Assembly (NCBI GenBank): GCA_030613785.1
Contig: JAUWLF010000001.1
Span: 79,371-143,370 of the forward strand
DNA length: 64,000 bases
Reading direction: 5' to 3'
Origin: Chloroflexota bacterium
Lineage (GTDB): Bacteria; Chloroflexota; Anaerolineae; UBA7937; B3-Chlor
Positions 42,247-50,981 of this stretch are shown here, one piece after another. Within the stretch, counting starts at the first letter, position 1, and every line of letters starts with the position of its first letter. The notes under the pieces were generated by a model. That model was not told the origin of the DNA. It was given only the letters and a program-made list of their open reading frames with translations, and ran no database searches. Position numbers and translations under genes: made by a program.

Positions 42247-43149
42247 TCACAAAGAGGACACTATCTCATCAACTGATTCCATCACCGCACGAACGCCGTC
42301 GAGGTTCCGATCGAGCTCTGTGTCCACCTTATTGGTCAGCTCCACTTCCGCGGCGGCCACGCCTCGATAGGCCAGGTAGTCCACCATCGCACCGGTGACA
42401 GGATACGAACCCCAGCCTTCCTTGGCGAAGGCATAGCCGGAGGCCTCTGACAGGCGGCGACCCAGTTCTGCCGAAGGAGGATGATCGGCACAGGAGGTCA
42501 CGAAGATCATGCCCGCCATGCTATGGTAGAAGATCGCCACCTGCGCATCGTCCAGGAAATCGCGCAGCAGTTGCGTTTCCACTTCGGAGAAAGGACGTTC
42601 ACCTCCACCCCCCTCGATTATGCCCTCTGTGATGTGAGTATCGCTGACCCAATCGTTCTCCGCACATGAATCGGCGTCGTTGTAGGCGTTCCTGTTAAGG
42701 TCCACCCCGCGAGCGTTGCTCCTGGTTCCGTGGGCAAGCCCGTCGGGGTTGGCGGTCGGTATGATCCACAATGTGACGTCAGAGGGCACCTCCTCCAAAT
42801 GCTCCTCAAAATGGGTGATCATCTCCAACGCCAGCCGGTGGGTGTTCTGCTCCGTGCCCCCGTGTATGTTGCCCACTAGAACCACCTTCCGATGTCCGTT
42901 GCCAAACCAGTGCGTGGTTATTGGCCGTCCCTCCCATGATTCTCCCAGCAACTCCTCACCACGTCTGGGCGGCACAGCCGTCTGCGTGGGCGTTGAGACA
43001 AAGGTAGGTGCAGCGTCTGTCGCGGCGGCTACCGGCGGCAGGATAGGCGTGCTGTTCACCCCTGGAGTTGAAACAGAAGGTGCCCCATCGCCGCAGCCAC
43101 CGACTGCCCAGACAACCCCTATCACTAACCACCAAAACGGTTTTCGCAT
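42247..43149 (-). CDS. M14-type zinc carboxypeptidase lipoprotein
   Basis: 300 residues from ATG 43149, chosen for AAGGGAG about 9 nt upstream. A signal peptide ends VGGC (lipid Cys ~19) and a Thr/Pro-rich linker follows. The domain has VLVGNIHGGTEQNTHRLALEM (zinc His and Glu), PTANPDGLAHGTRSNARGVDLNRN (substrate Arg/Asn region), FYHSMAGM (third zinc His) and AAAEVELTNK (catalytic Glu). Members of this group include peptidoglycan-peptide carboxypeptidases. It is the last gene of a three-gene operon, 5 bp after the CapA-propeller gene. Confidence 0.9.
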   Translation of the reverse strand: MRKPFWWLVIGVVWAVGGCGDGAPSVSTPGVNSTPILPPVAAATDAAPTFVSTPTQTAVPPRRGEELLGESWEGRPITTHWFGNGHRKVVLVGNIHGGTEQNTHRLALEMITHFEEHLEEVPSDVTLWIIPTANPDGLAHGTRSNARGVDLNRNAYNDADSCAENDWVSDTHITEGIIEGGGGERPFSEVETQLLRDFLDDAQVAIFYHSMAGMIFVTSCADHPPSAELGRRLSEASGYAFAKEGWGSYPVTGAMVDYLAYRGVAAAEVELTNKVDTELDRNLDGVRAVMESVDEIVSSL

Positions 43150-43154
43150 CTCGC

Positions 43155-45974
43155 TCACTCCCTTGTCCACCTCAGAAGAATAACCTCACCCCCTCCCGTA
43201 GCGGCCACGATCTCGTCCGCCCCATCGCCGTCCATGTCAGCAACGTCAAGGGCGCTCACCCCATCCCATCCCCGGTAGGAGCCCAAGACAGCACCGTTGC
43301 CGACGTCCAGGACGAGAACTCCACCGCCGGAAAGGTGGTCGCCCATCGCCACCGCAACCTCCTTGACGCCATCTGCATTCACGTCGGCCAAGCCGAGACC
43401 GCTGACCGGACCTTCTCCTCGGTGCTGCCAGAGAAGCCTACCTTCGCCGTCCAAGAGGCAAACAGTGCCGTCCAACGAGCCTGCCAGCACCTCGTCTCCA
43501 CCATCACCGTCTGTGTCTTCTGTGAGGAGAATGGTGGGCGACGCTTCCATCTGGTGTCGCCAAGATAGACTCCCATAGGCAGTGAAGGCTGAGATGCAGG
43601 AGTCAGGATATGCAGTGACCGCCACCACGCCCTTCAGATCATCGTTATCCAAGTCGCCGACGGCCACATCAACTACATAGCCGCGAGTGGGATACCTCCA
43701 CAGCAGATGCCCGTCGCTGCCCAGGACGTATAGATCGTCAGCGCCGGCAATCACCTCTCCCCTGCCATCCCCGTCCAAGTCGCCGATGGTGACCACCTCA
43801 ACGGAGCCGTCAGTCTGGTGCTTCCACCACAAGCTGCCGTCACCACCCAGGACGTAGATCGTGTCCCCGAAGCTACCCCACTCTCCGATGACTAGCTCCA
43901 ACTGCCTGCCGGCATCAACATCGCCTAGCGCCGTATCCAGCACACTGGCCTCCACACCAAACCGCCATCGCAACTGTCCAGCGCTGTCCAGGACATAGAC
44001 CTCACCCGGTGCATCCAGCAAGCCCGTCGTCGCTACAACCTCAGCCCGACCATCGCCATCCAGATCAGCGCACGCGAGATCGTTCGCCCGTCCTGGAATC
44101 TCATATCGCCAGCGCATCGAACCGTCCGCATCGATGGCATGAATCAAGCCAGGTCCGAGAATCGATCCCGACGCCGTCACAATCTCGGGCTGCCTATCCC
44201 CATCCAGGTCGCACGCTCGGAGAGCTGTTACCTCCTTGTCAAGATGGATCGTCCACTCCCGTTGCAGATGATGACCCCGTCGTCCGCCCCCCGTGGAGAC
44301 TACGGAGCCTCCTGATAGCCCATCCAGGGACTCCGTGATCTGGAAGACGTCGGCCAGGACCGACCTGGCCTCTGGCCACGGCAGTGTCCGCGGCTGCCCA
44401 CTCTCTATCTCCACCGGGAACAAGCGCACTTGTTTCAGGCCTCCGGCATCCATCAGGGCGTGGAGCATCAGTCCCTGCATCGTCTCCACGGAAAAGGGCT
44501 GGTCGAACACGAAATTGCCCAAACTGTAGGCCACGAACCCGTCGTCGAGAAAGGACACAGCCCCTACAACGTGGGAGTGGTGTCCTAGGATCAGATCGGC
44601 GCCTGCTTCGACCGCGCCACGAGCCACCTCCCGCTGGAAGGAGTCAGGCAGGGGACTATACTCAGTGCCCCAGTGGAAGGACACCACCACGAGGTCCGCC
44701 TCGGCATCGGCCCGATTCACGTCCTCGTACACCACTTCCGGTTCCAGCCACACGGCACCACCAACACCTTCCGCATCCCCTCGATAGCGTGGCTCGATGT
44801 GGTTGTATGCCAGAAAGGCAACTCGCAACCCCTGAACATCCACAATTGCACCTGCATGAGCGGCCTCGGCGTCGTGCCCTACGCCCACGTAGGCAATGCC
44901 CTCTTCTTCCAGCCTGTCCAGGGTGTCCTGTAGGCCCACTTCTCCGTAGTCATCGCTGTGATTGTTTGCCAGTGAGAGGACATCGAAGCCTGCGAAGTCC
45001 AGCCCCTCCGTCACCTCAGGGACGGCCCAGAAAGCGATGCCCCCTGTGGGAACACCTCGTGAAGTGATGGGACACTCCAGGTTGGCGAAGGAGACGTCCG
45101 CCTGGGCGGTCAACTCGTGGGTGAGAAGAAAGGGGTAGGAAGGCGAATTGGCTGCTATGAGTTGGCCTACTTCACGCCCCAGCATGACATCGCCCACGGC
45201 AACCAAGCTGACCAGTGGCTCAGGCTCGAGGGCCAGCTCCTCCCGGATCGCCTGAGACAGATCCGGATAATCCTCCGAGGCGCCGACGAGCCACCAGTGC
45301 CGCCGGAACGGATAGCCCTCCAAGTCGTCCCCACCTACCCGCTGCCCGTCAATGGCCAGAGCTCGAACATGGAAGTCAACAACTCGCCAGGGCAGCAACG
45401 CGAGGGCCCTCTTGTCCGCCTCCACGCACTCCTTCGTCTCCTCCCAGGAGGACACATACACTGCGTCACGAGCCAGATGGTCTATGCCCAGCAGGTCTTG
45501 GACCGACGACGTGTCTTCCACGACCACCACCCTGTGATCCCGCCCTCGGCCGAATACCTCTTGCAACCACGCCAGAGGCACATCGTCAAGCGCTGAGGTC
45601 ACGTTGACGACCAGGGCGTAGGGCTCCGTTCTCACCAGTTCCGCCCCTTGTCCAGGAGAGCGACCGCTAACCACAGCTAGCTTGGACCGTCCAGAACGCA
45701 CCCGTGTCAGCGCCTGGGCGGATCCCTCCACTGGCCCTGCAAGACAGGACGGATACTCGCTCTGCAAGGCCGTGAAGAACTCCCTCTCCTCGTTCCACAG
45801 TTCGACTGGAATGGCCAAGCAGGGAGTCGGTGAAGTCGGCGCACCCTGGACTGAAGGCGTCAACAGAGGGGGTGGAGTAGGTTCAGAGGCCATGTTTCCG
45901 CAGGAAGTGAGAATGCCCAAGAAAAGCGACGACACTAGCAGAGCAGAAGAGCACCATCTCGACGACGGGCTCAC
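43155..45974 (-). CDS. Lipoprotein: substrate-binding-like domain + CapA domain + eight FG-GAP repeats
   Basis: A 939-residue exported protein. The signal peptide ends LTSC (lipid Cys 25). Residues ~50-250 resemble a PstS/periplasmic-binding-like domain (LWNEEREFFTALQSEYPSCLAGPVEGS, DDVPLAWLQEVFGRG, LPWRVVDFHVRALAIDG). Residues ~254-545 are a CapA/PgsA-type metallophosphoesterase: VAVGDVMLGREV, NLECPITSRG, LSLANNHSDDYGE, SFHWGTEYSP, ILGHHSHVV, YSLGNFVFDQ. From ~600 come eight D-x-D-x-D-G-containing FG-GAP/VCBS repeats, a probable eight-bladed propeller. CapA proteins act in poly-gamma-glutamate export. The start overlaps the end of the M1 gene (ATGA). Confidence 0.88.
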   Translation of the reverse strand: MSPSSRWCSSALLVSSLFLGILTSCGNMASEPTPPPLLTPSVQGAPTSPTPCLAIPVELWNEEREFFTALQSEYPSCLAGPVEGSAQALTRVRSGRSKLAVVSGRSPGQGAELVRTEPYALVVNVTSALDDVPLAWLQEVFGRGRDHRVVVVEDTSSVQDLLGIDHLARDAVYVSSWEETKECVEADKRALALLPWRVVDFHVRALAIDGQRVGGDDLEGYPFRRHWWLVGASEDYPDLSQAIREELALEPEPLVSLVAVGDVMLGREVGQLIAANSPSYPFLLTHELTAQADVSFANLECPITSRGVPTGGIAFWAVPEVTEGLDFAGFDVLSLANNHSDDYGEVGLQDTLDRLEEEGIAYVGVGHDAEAAHAGAIVDVQGLRVAFLAYNHIEPRYRGDAEGVGGAVWLEPEVVYEDVNRADAEADLVVVSFHWGTEYSPLPDSFQREVARGAVEAGADLILGHHSHVVGAVSFLDDGFVAYSLGNFVFDQPFSVETMQGLMLHALMDAGGLKQVRLFPVEIESGQPRTLPWPEARSVLADVFQITESLDGLSGGSVVSTGGGRRGHHLQREWTIHLDKEVTALRACDLDGDRQPEIVTASGSILGPGLIHAIDADGSMRWRYEIPGRANDLACADLDGDGRAEVVATTGLLDAPGEVYVLDSAGQLRWRFGVEASVLDTALGDVDAGRQLELVIGEWGSFGDTIYVLGGDGSLWWKHQTDGSVEVVTIGDLDGDGRGEVIAGADDLYVLGSDGHLLWRYPTRGYVVDVAVGDLDNDDLKGVVAVTAYPDSCISAFTAYGSLSWRHQMEASPTILLTEDTDGDGGDEVLAGSLDGTVCLLDGEGRLLWQHRGEGPVSGLGLADVNADGVKEVAVAMGDHLSGGGVLVLDVGNGAVLGSYRGWDGVSALDVADMDGDGADEIVAATGGGEVILLRWTRE

Positions 45975-47770
45975 GACTCACCCTCGCCTTCCTCCTGCGC
46001 GAAGTACTCGCCCAGCAGCGCCGAAAGATCCTCATCGGTATGGCGAGACAAGACTGAGAAGAAATCGTCCGCTGTGCTCAGCTTGTGGCTCTGGCTCTGA
46101 CAGTAGTCCTGTAAGAAGGCGTAGAACTGCTGATCCCCCATGGTATTTCGAAGGTCCGCCAGGAAAAGCGCACCTCTACGGTATGCGGCATTCATGTATG
46201 AGGACTGATCGCCATAGTCGTAGATGGAACCGTCTATGCTCCCGGAGGGCTGCCTGTTGAATACCTCGAACTCCCAGGCCCAGAGGTGGTCATCGGGATA
46301 GTTCAGCTTGTAGAACAGAAGTCCGCTGAACGTCGCCAGCGCTTCGTCCAGCCAGGGCTCCATCACCTGATCGTTGCCCACCAGGCCGTACCACCACTGA
46401 TGAGATACCTCGTGTGCCAGCAGCGAGACCAGCTGGGACCGCACGCCTCCGGGATAGGTCTCATACCACAGAGAGCCCAAGAAGGAAAGGCCCGAAAACT
46501 CCATACCACCGGCGAACTCCGTCTCGGCCAGCCTGAAGTCGGCATAGGGATAGGCCACGGCAAACTGCTCGCCATAGGTCTCCAGCGCTTCGGCAGCGAA
46601 CCTGGCCATCTCCGCTCCAGCGCCTACATGCTCGGGGAAGTAGTAAGACGTAACAGTGGTTCCTCCCGCCTCCACGCTGTGCGAAACATACTCGTCGCTG
46701 GCGGCGAAGGCGAAAGAGCGGGCTTGAGGGATGCTGTAGCGCCAGATGTTGCCCTGGTGTTCCTCACTTCCGCTCCCCGCGACGGTTACCCCCTCGGGCG
46801 CCCAGATCCAGACCTCGTAGTCAGCCTCGTCCATGACGTAGGGATCGCCAACGGGATAATAGGGGAAGGTGTACCAGCCTTCCTCAGGGCGATAGGGAGC
46901 TAAGGCCGGATACCAATGGCCCACGTCAACCGCCCGTTCGGACCAGCCGAGGCTACCGGTGGTGAAGCTAGCCGTAGGATCTATGTACGGCAAATCCAGG
47001 GAAAACTCAAGGAACAGTGTGGTCACTTGTCCAGGAGCCAGTTCCTGAGACAGCGGCACACGCAGTGTCATGCCTTCCAGGCTGTACGTAGTCGTCACCG
47101 GGCCTGCTCCGAACTCCAAACTCAGACTATCCAGGGTGAAAATCCCTGCGTCGTGATTGGGAAAGACGTTGAGCACGATATCCTGCAAGGTCTCACCGGT
47201 CCGATTGGCATAGTCTATCCGTTCCTCCACATCCAGGTGATGCCCTTCGTAGTCCACGGTAGCCGTGATGGTATAGCGAGGTAAATCTGTGCTGCCGATA
47301 GGTAGGTATGGAGTGGGTGACGGTGTGAACATCGGAGGCGGCAAGCTGGGCGTCTCCCGGGAACCAACCACGACCGACCCGGCCTGCCCATTCTGGGTGA
47401 ATCTCAGCCTCTGATAGCTGTACACCGCTACAGTTGCCAGCACCAAGAACAACAGCGAAGCTGTCAATGCTTTGAACACATTTGGATACGGGAATCCAGC
47501 CGAGGTTGGTGGCCCCACTCCGTCGCTAAGAGTCCGGCTGGACTTGCTCTCTTCCCACAGAGCGAATACATACTTGATGTTGAGACCCAGGTACCGAGCG
47601 TAGAGCCGCAGAGAGCTTCTCAAGTGCGCAACGCTGCTGAACTTACCGTACTCCTCATCCTCGAGGGCCCGCACGTACTCCCGCCACAGTCCTGTGACGT
47701 CCTCGATCTCCCGCCAGGAACAGCCTTTCCTCTCCCTCGCCTCTCGCAGCACCTCTCCCAGTCGGGCCAT
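45971..47770 (-). CDS. RodZ-like HTH - transmembrane - M1 metallopeptidase fusion
   Basis: A 599-residue protein. Residues 1-75 form a RodZ-type cytoplasmic HTH (LGEVLREARERKGCSWREIEDVTGLWREYVRALE, then LRLYARYLGLN). Residues ~100-118 are one membrane helix, followed by a Pro/Ser/Thr linker. From ~165 there is an M1 (gluzincin) peptidase: beta domain, GGMEFSG (421-427, in place of GAMEN), and HEVSHQWW (453-460) with the third ligand Glu 476, exactly 18 residues after the second His. The peptidase would face outside while the HTH stays inside. GGAGGTAG precedes the ATG. It is the first gene of an operon with CapA and M14 genes. Confidence 0.9.
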   Translation of the reverse strand: MARLGEVLREARERKGCSWREIEDVTGLWREYVRALEDEEYGKFSSVAHLRSSLRLYARYLGLNIKYVFALWEESKSSRTLSDGVGPPTSAGFPYPNVFKALTASLLFLVLATVAVYSYQRLRFTQNGQAGSVVVGSRETPSLPPPMFTPSPTPYLPIGSTDLPRYTITATVDYEGHHLDVEERIDYANRTGETLQDIVLNVFPNHDAGIFTLDSLSLEFGAGPVTTTYSLEGMTLRVPLSQELAPGQVTTLFLEFSLDLPYIDPTASFTTGSLGWSERAVDVGHWYPALAPYRPEEGWYTFPYYPVGDPYVMDEADYEVWIWAPEGVTVAGSGSEEHQGNIWRYSIPQARSFAFAASDEYVSHSVEAGGTTVTSYYFPEHVGAGAEMARFAAEALETYGEQFAVAYPYADFRLAETEFAGGMEFSGLSFLGSLWYETYPGGVRSQLVSLLAHEVSHQWWYGLVGNDQVMEPWLDEALATFSGLLFYKLNYPDDHLWAWEFEVFNRQPSGSIDGSIYDYGDQSSYMNAAYRRGALFLADLRNTMGDQQFYAFLQDYCQSQSHKLSTADDFFSVLSRHTDEDLSALLGEYFAQEEGEGES

Positions 47771-47799
47771 GGGGCTACCTCCACGTCTGCTCTGCCGCT

Positions 47800-47828
47800 A
47801 TTGTACCGCAACCAAGTGACCTGGTCAA
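47800..47828 (-). promoter_or_regulatory. Promoter of the M1-CapA-M14 operon
   Basis: On the minus strand TTGACC (47823-47828), 17 bp, TACAAT (47800-47805). The predicted start near 47793 leaves a ~23-nt leader with the GGAGG site before the ATG at 47770. Confidence 0.65.
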
Positions 47829-47864
47829 GCACCCGGCGACGCGGGTGTCTTTGGACCGACGAGC

Positions 47865-50123
47865 CTAAAAGACTCGCTCCACAACGGGCTGCTCCGCATC
47901 GTCAGCGGTGAAGCGCGGCTGTACATCGTCCACGATGCGGAGGGGTATCAGCTCTGCGGATTCAACGCCTTCGTCACCGAGCAGGACTCGCAGGATCGCT
48001 CCTTCGCGTGCCTCGTCCGCGACGTCGATGTCGAAGACGAAGTTGCCAACGCTGTAGACTATGAACCCCCCTCCGTAGGACGTCGTCCGCTGCACCACAT
48101 GGGGATGGTGGCCGATGACCAGGCAGGCCCCAGCTTCTATCGCCGCACGGGACACCCGCAGTTGCTCCTCGTCGGGAGACAGTTGGTACTCGGTCCCTAA
48201 GTGCATGATCACCACAACAAGGTCGGCCTGCTGAACTGCCCGTGTCACATCCTCCCGGATGGCGGTTACGTCTGCAAAAGAGATCTCCTCACCAGTAGGC
48301 ACCTCAGAGGAAGCCCTCCAACGGCTGGCCGCATAGGCCAGGAAAGCAACTCTCCTGCCCTTGACCTCCCAGATCAGAGGGCGATGCGCCTCCTCGTATG
48401 AGAATCCTGCACCCACGTGGGCCAAACCCACGCTCTCCAGAGCCTCGATGGTCTCGACGAAACCCTCCCTCCCAAAGTCGAGCACGTGGTTATTGGCGAG
48501 ATTGAGGATGTCGAAGCCTGCCCAAGCAAGACCTGCGACATGGCGGGGGTGCGCCCTGAAGATAAAGCGTTTGTGGATCGGGTCCCCACGCGTCGACAGA
48601 GGACACTCCAGATTCCCTATCGCGATGTCTGCTCCGCGTAGAAGCTCTGCCGTATCCAGGAAGGGATAGTCGCTCCCGTACAAGTCCAGACGCTCCTCGA
48701 TGGTGCGGGAAAGCATCACGTCGCCCACAGCCACCAACTCAATCAACTCCTCCCCGCTCTCGGCGCTTCCAGGAAGGGCGCCGCTCCAACTCGGCAGAGT
48801 AGCTGGCTCACGGCTCCCCTCGAGCTCCTGTGGCAAAGCGTCAGCAGGAGCGACGGTCAGCGAATAGACGTCGTTGCCAGAGCGGGCGACGACCTCACTC
48901 TTGCCAGAACCGCATGAGTGATTGACAACCAGGCCGTGAACCCTGCGCGCCATGCTGTCGCTACCTCGCAACCGCCCATGCATGTCCAGGACACGGACCC
49001 TTCCATCATCTCCTCCAGCCAAGATCTCCACCAGCCCATCGCCGTCGAGATCAGTGCCTCGCACCGCCCACACGCTTTTCTCAGTCTGGTAGACCCACCT
49101 CACCTCGCCCCGGCCATTCAACAGACTGACCCCTGGCGTGTCCGGGCCCGTTCCCACTAACACCTCGCCGCCTCCGTCTCCGTCCACGTCCGCCACGTCG
49201 ATCGAGATGACGGGACTGTGGAGTTGGCGCCTCCACTCCAGACGACCGTCGGCGGTGAGGGCATAGACGCACCCGTCCGCCGACCCGACTACGACCTCAC
49301 GTTGTCCATCATTGTCCAGGTCGCCAGTTGCCAGTTCGCGAACATAGCCTCCGGTGCGATAGGTCCAGCGCGCTACTCCGTCAGATCCAACCAGATAGAT
49401 CTCCCCCTCCTGGGTGCCGACGGCGATCTCGAGTTGTCCGTCGTCGTCCAGATCGGCACACCACATGGCGGATGGATCTTCATCGATGGAGAGCTGCCAG
49501 CGCAGGACTCCGTCGGCCTCCAGCACGTTTAGTTGGCCACCCCACGATGCGGCCAGTACCTCGTTCGCACCATCGCCATCCACATCCGCGACCACCACGC
49601 TGACCACACGGCTAGCGGTCGGATACTGCCAGAGAAGCCGGCCATCGGGCCCGATGGCGTGTACGCGGTTGTCATCGCCTCCCGCCACCACCTCGGCTCG
49701 TCCATCACCGTCCAGATCCCCGGCGTCGATAGCATATACCGCCGCCCCGCTTCGGTACGACCAAAGCACCTTACCATCTTGGGCAAAGGCATATATGTGC
49801 TTATCATAAGAGCCGGCCACCACCTCGTTGACTCCGTCGCCGTCGAGATCAGCCACATCCAGTGACCAGACCATCTCATTGGTGGAATAATGCCAATCCA
49901 CAGAAACCTGGAGCGGCCTCACGGGAGGAGGAGTGCTGGTGGAGATAGGTGAGGGAGAGAGAGTCATGGTTGGGCTGGCCATCACTGAAGGGGAAAAGAC
50001 ACTGGCGGTAGGCATTTCTGTCGAAGCGATGGGAGGCGTGTGAGGGCCAGGGCCGCCCTCGCCGCACGCCACCACGGAGATCAGAGCCAGCACTATGAGA
50101 GCATTGGAGTACCTGGGCACCAT
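47865..50123 (-). CDS. Lipoprotein: FG-GAP propeller + CapA domain (reverse order)
   Basis: 752 residues. The signal peptide ends SVVAC (lipid Cys 20), and a Thr/Pro/Ser-rich linker follows to ~75. Residues ~85-420 hold seven clear FG-GAP repeats (DLDGDGVNEVVAGS and similar, each with YAF/WxY strand motifs) and one degenerate eighth (SCGSGKSEVVARSG). Residues ~455-730 are a CapA-type domain: VAVGDVMLSRTI, NLECPLSTRG, NLANNHVLDFG, MHLGTEYQLSPDEEQ, VIGHHPHVVQ, YSVGNFVFDI. HWG of the paralogue is HLG here. It lies 33 bp after the phosphoribosyltransferase gene and ends 95 bp before the M1 operon. Confidence 0.88.
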   Translation of the reverse strand: MVPRYSNALIVLALISVVACGEGGPGPHTPPIASTEMPTASVFSPSVMASPTMTLSPSPISTSTPPPVRPLQVSVDWHYSTNEMVWSLDVADLDGDGVNEVVAGSYDKHIYAFAQDGKVLWSYRSGAAVYAIDAGDLDGDGRAEVVAGGDDNRVHAIGPDGRLLWQYPTASRVVSVVVADVDGDGANEVLAASWGGQLNVLEADGVLRWQLSIDEDPSAMWCADLDDDGQLEIAVGTQEGEIYLVGSDGVARWTYRTGGYVRELATGDLDNDGQREVVVGSADGCVYALTADGRLEWRRQLHSPVISIDVADVDGDGGGEVLVGTGPDTPGVSLLNGRGEVRWVYQTEKSVWAVRGTDLDGDGLVEILAGGDDGRVRVLDMHGRLRGSDSMARRVHGLVVNHSCGSGKSEVVARSGNDVYSLTVAPADALPQELEGSREPATLPSWSGALPGSAESGEELIELVAVGDVMLSRTIEERLDLYGSDYPFLDTAELLRGADIAIGNLECPLSTRGDPIHKRFIFRAHPRHVAGLAWAGFDILNLANNHVLDFGREGFVETIEALESVGLAHVGAGFSYEEAHRPLIWEVKGRRVAFLAYAASRWRASSEVPTGEEISFADVTAIREDVTRAVQQADLVVVIMHLGTEYQLSPDEEQLRVSRAAIEAGACLVIGHHPHVVQRTTSYGGGFIVYSVGNFVFDIDVADEAREGAILRVLLGDEGVESAELIPLRIVDDVQPRFTADDAEQPVVERVF

Positions 50124-50156
50124 ATCTTTGCCAGGAGAAGAAAGGCGTATGACAAG

Positions 50157-50720
50157 CTAGTCCAAGACCCTGGAAGTCGGCCCATTCACAGACACCTTGA
50201 GTATGGTCTTGACATCAATCCCTGTTTCTCTCTTGACCCTCTCGACACCGCCATACTCCACCTTGTCCACCAAACACACGACGTCCACTATCTCTGCCTC
50301 TGCCATCGTCACTAGCTGTATCAGCGCCAGCATCGTGCCCCCGGTGCTGATCATATCATCAATGACATACACCTTGTCGCCCTTCTCCACGCCGTTGAGA
50401 TACAGCCTCGCTTCGACATACTCGCACTCGAAATCAACCCACAGTTGTTTCTCTATCCCCGAGGGCTGCCACCGAGCCATCCCAAAAGGTAGTCCCGAGG
50501 CCAGGGAGATGGCCGCGACCAGGACTCCTCCTCTATCTTCTTCCCCGGCGATTTTGTTCGCCTTCTCCCAGTCGCCCACTTCGAGGATTTGTCTCGCCGC
50601 TTCCCGGAGAAGCTGAGGTGTGGTCGCCGGTATCTGATCAGTGAGAGGGTTCACCAGAAATCTCTTTCCCTTGATGGACCTCAGTGGCTTGTTGTGGAAC
50701 GCATTGCGCACAATGTCCAT
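50157..50720 (-). CDS. HptA-like (archaeal-type) purine phosphoribosyltransferase
   Basis: 187 residues. VYVIDDMISTGGTMLALIQL is the PRPP loop. NPLTDQIPATTPQLLREAARQI, SLASGLPFGMARW and YLNGVEKGDKV match the archaeal hypoxanthine/adenine phosphoribosyltransferase group rather than bacterial Apt or Hpt. It would salvage a purine base, and the adenine deaminase in this window makes hypoxanthine, a natural partner substrate. A good promoter and AAAGGAGA precede the ATG. Base specificity is not proven. Confidence 0.85.
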   Translation of the reverse strand: MDIVRNAFHNKPLRSIKGKRFLVNPLTDQIPATTPQLLREAARQILEVGDWEKANKIAGEEDRGGVLVAAISLASGLPFGMARWQPSGIEKQLWVDFECEYVEARLYLNGVEKGDKVYVIDDMISTGGTMLALIQLVTMAEAEIVDVVCLVDKVEYGGVERVKRETGIDVKTILKVSVNGPTSRVLD

Positions 50721-50741
50721 TGCAGTCTCCTTTCCCAGTAC

Positions 50742-50769
50742 AGTATACCAGCTTTCGACGGATTGGCAA
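50742..50769 (-). promoter_or_regulatory. Promoter for the phosphoribosyltransferase/CapA pair
   Basis: On the minus strand TTGCCA (50764-50769), 16 bp, TATACT (50742-50747). The predicted start is near 50735, 15 nt before the ATG, with AAAGGAG in between. The next gene (47865-50123) follows 33 bp after the first and probably shares the transcript. Confidence 0.6.
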
Positions 50770-50981
50770 CACGTCGCTCACCTACCTTGCCGGATAAGCA
50801 CTACGGAGGAACAAGTGAGTGGAGTGTTCCAGATGCCCACCAAGAAACCCTCTGTCGATCATGGGAAGGATGTGCCCCCATTCCCACCCCACACCGTTGT
50901 CGGGCTGTTGCGCAGCGAGCATAATGGAAAAGGGCCATCTCGTCACCCGAGACTTCACAATGACATTCAGGTAGGCACGAC

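Noticed and set aside
43155..49900. FG-GAP and WD-like repeats considered as DNA repeat arrays or CRISPR
   Set aside because: The periodicity is at protein level with divergent DNA and no spacer-repeat pattern.
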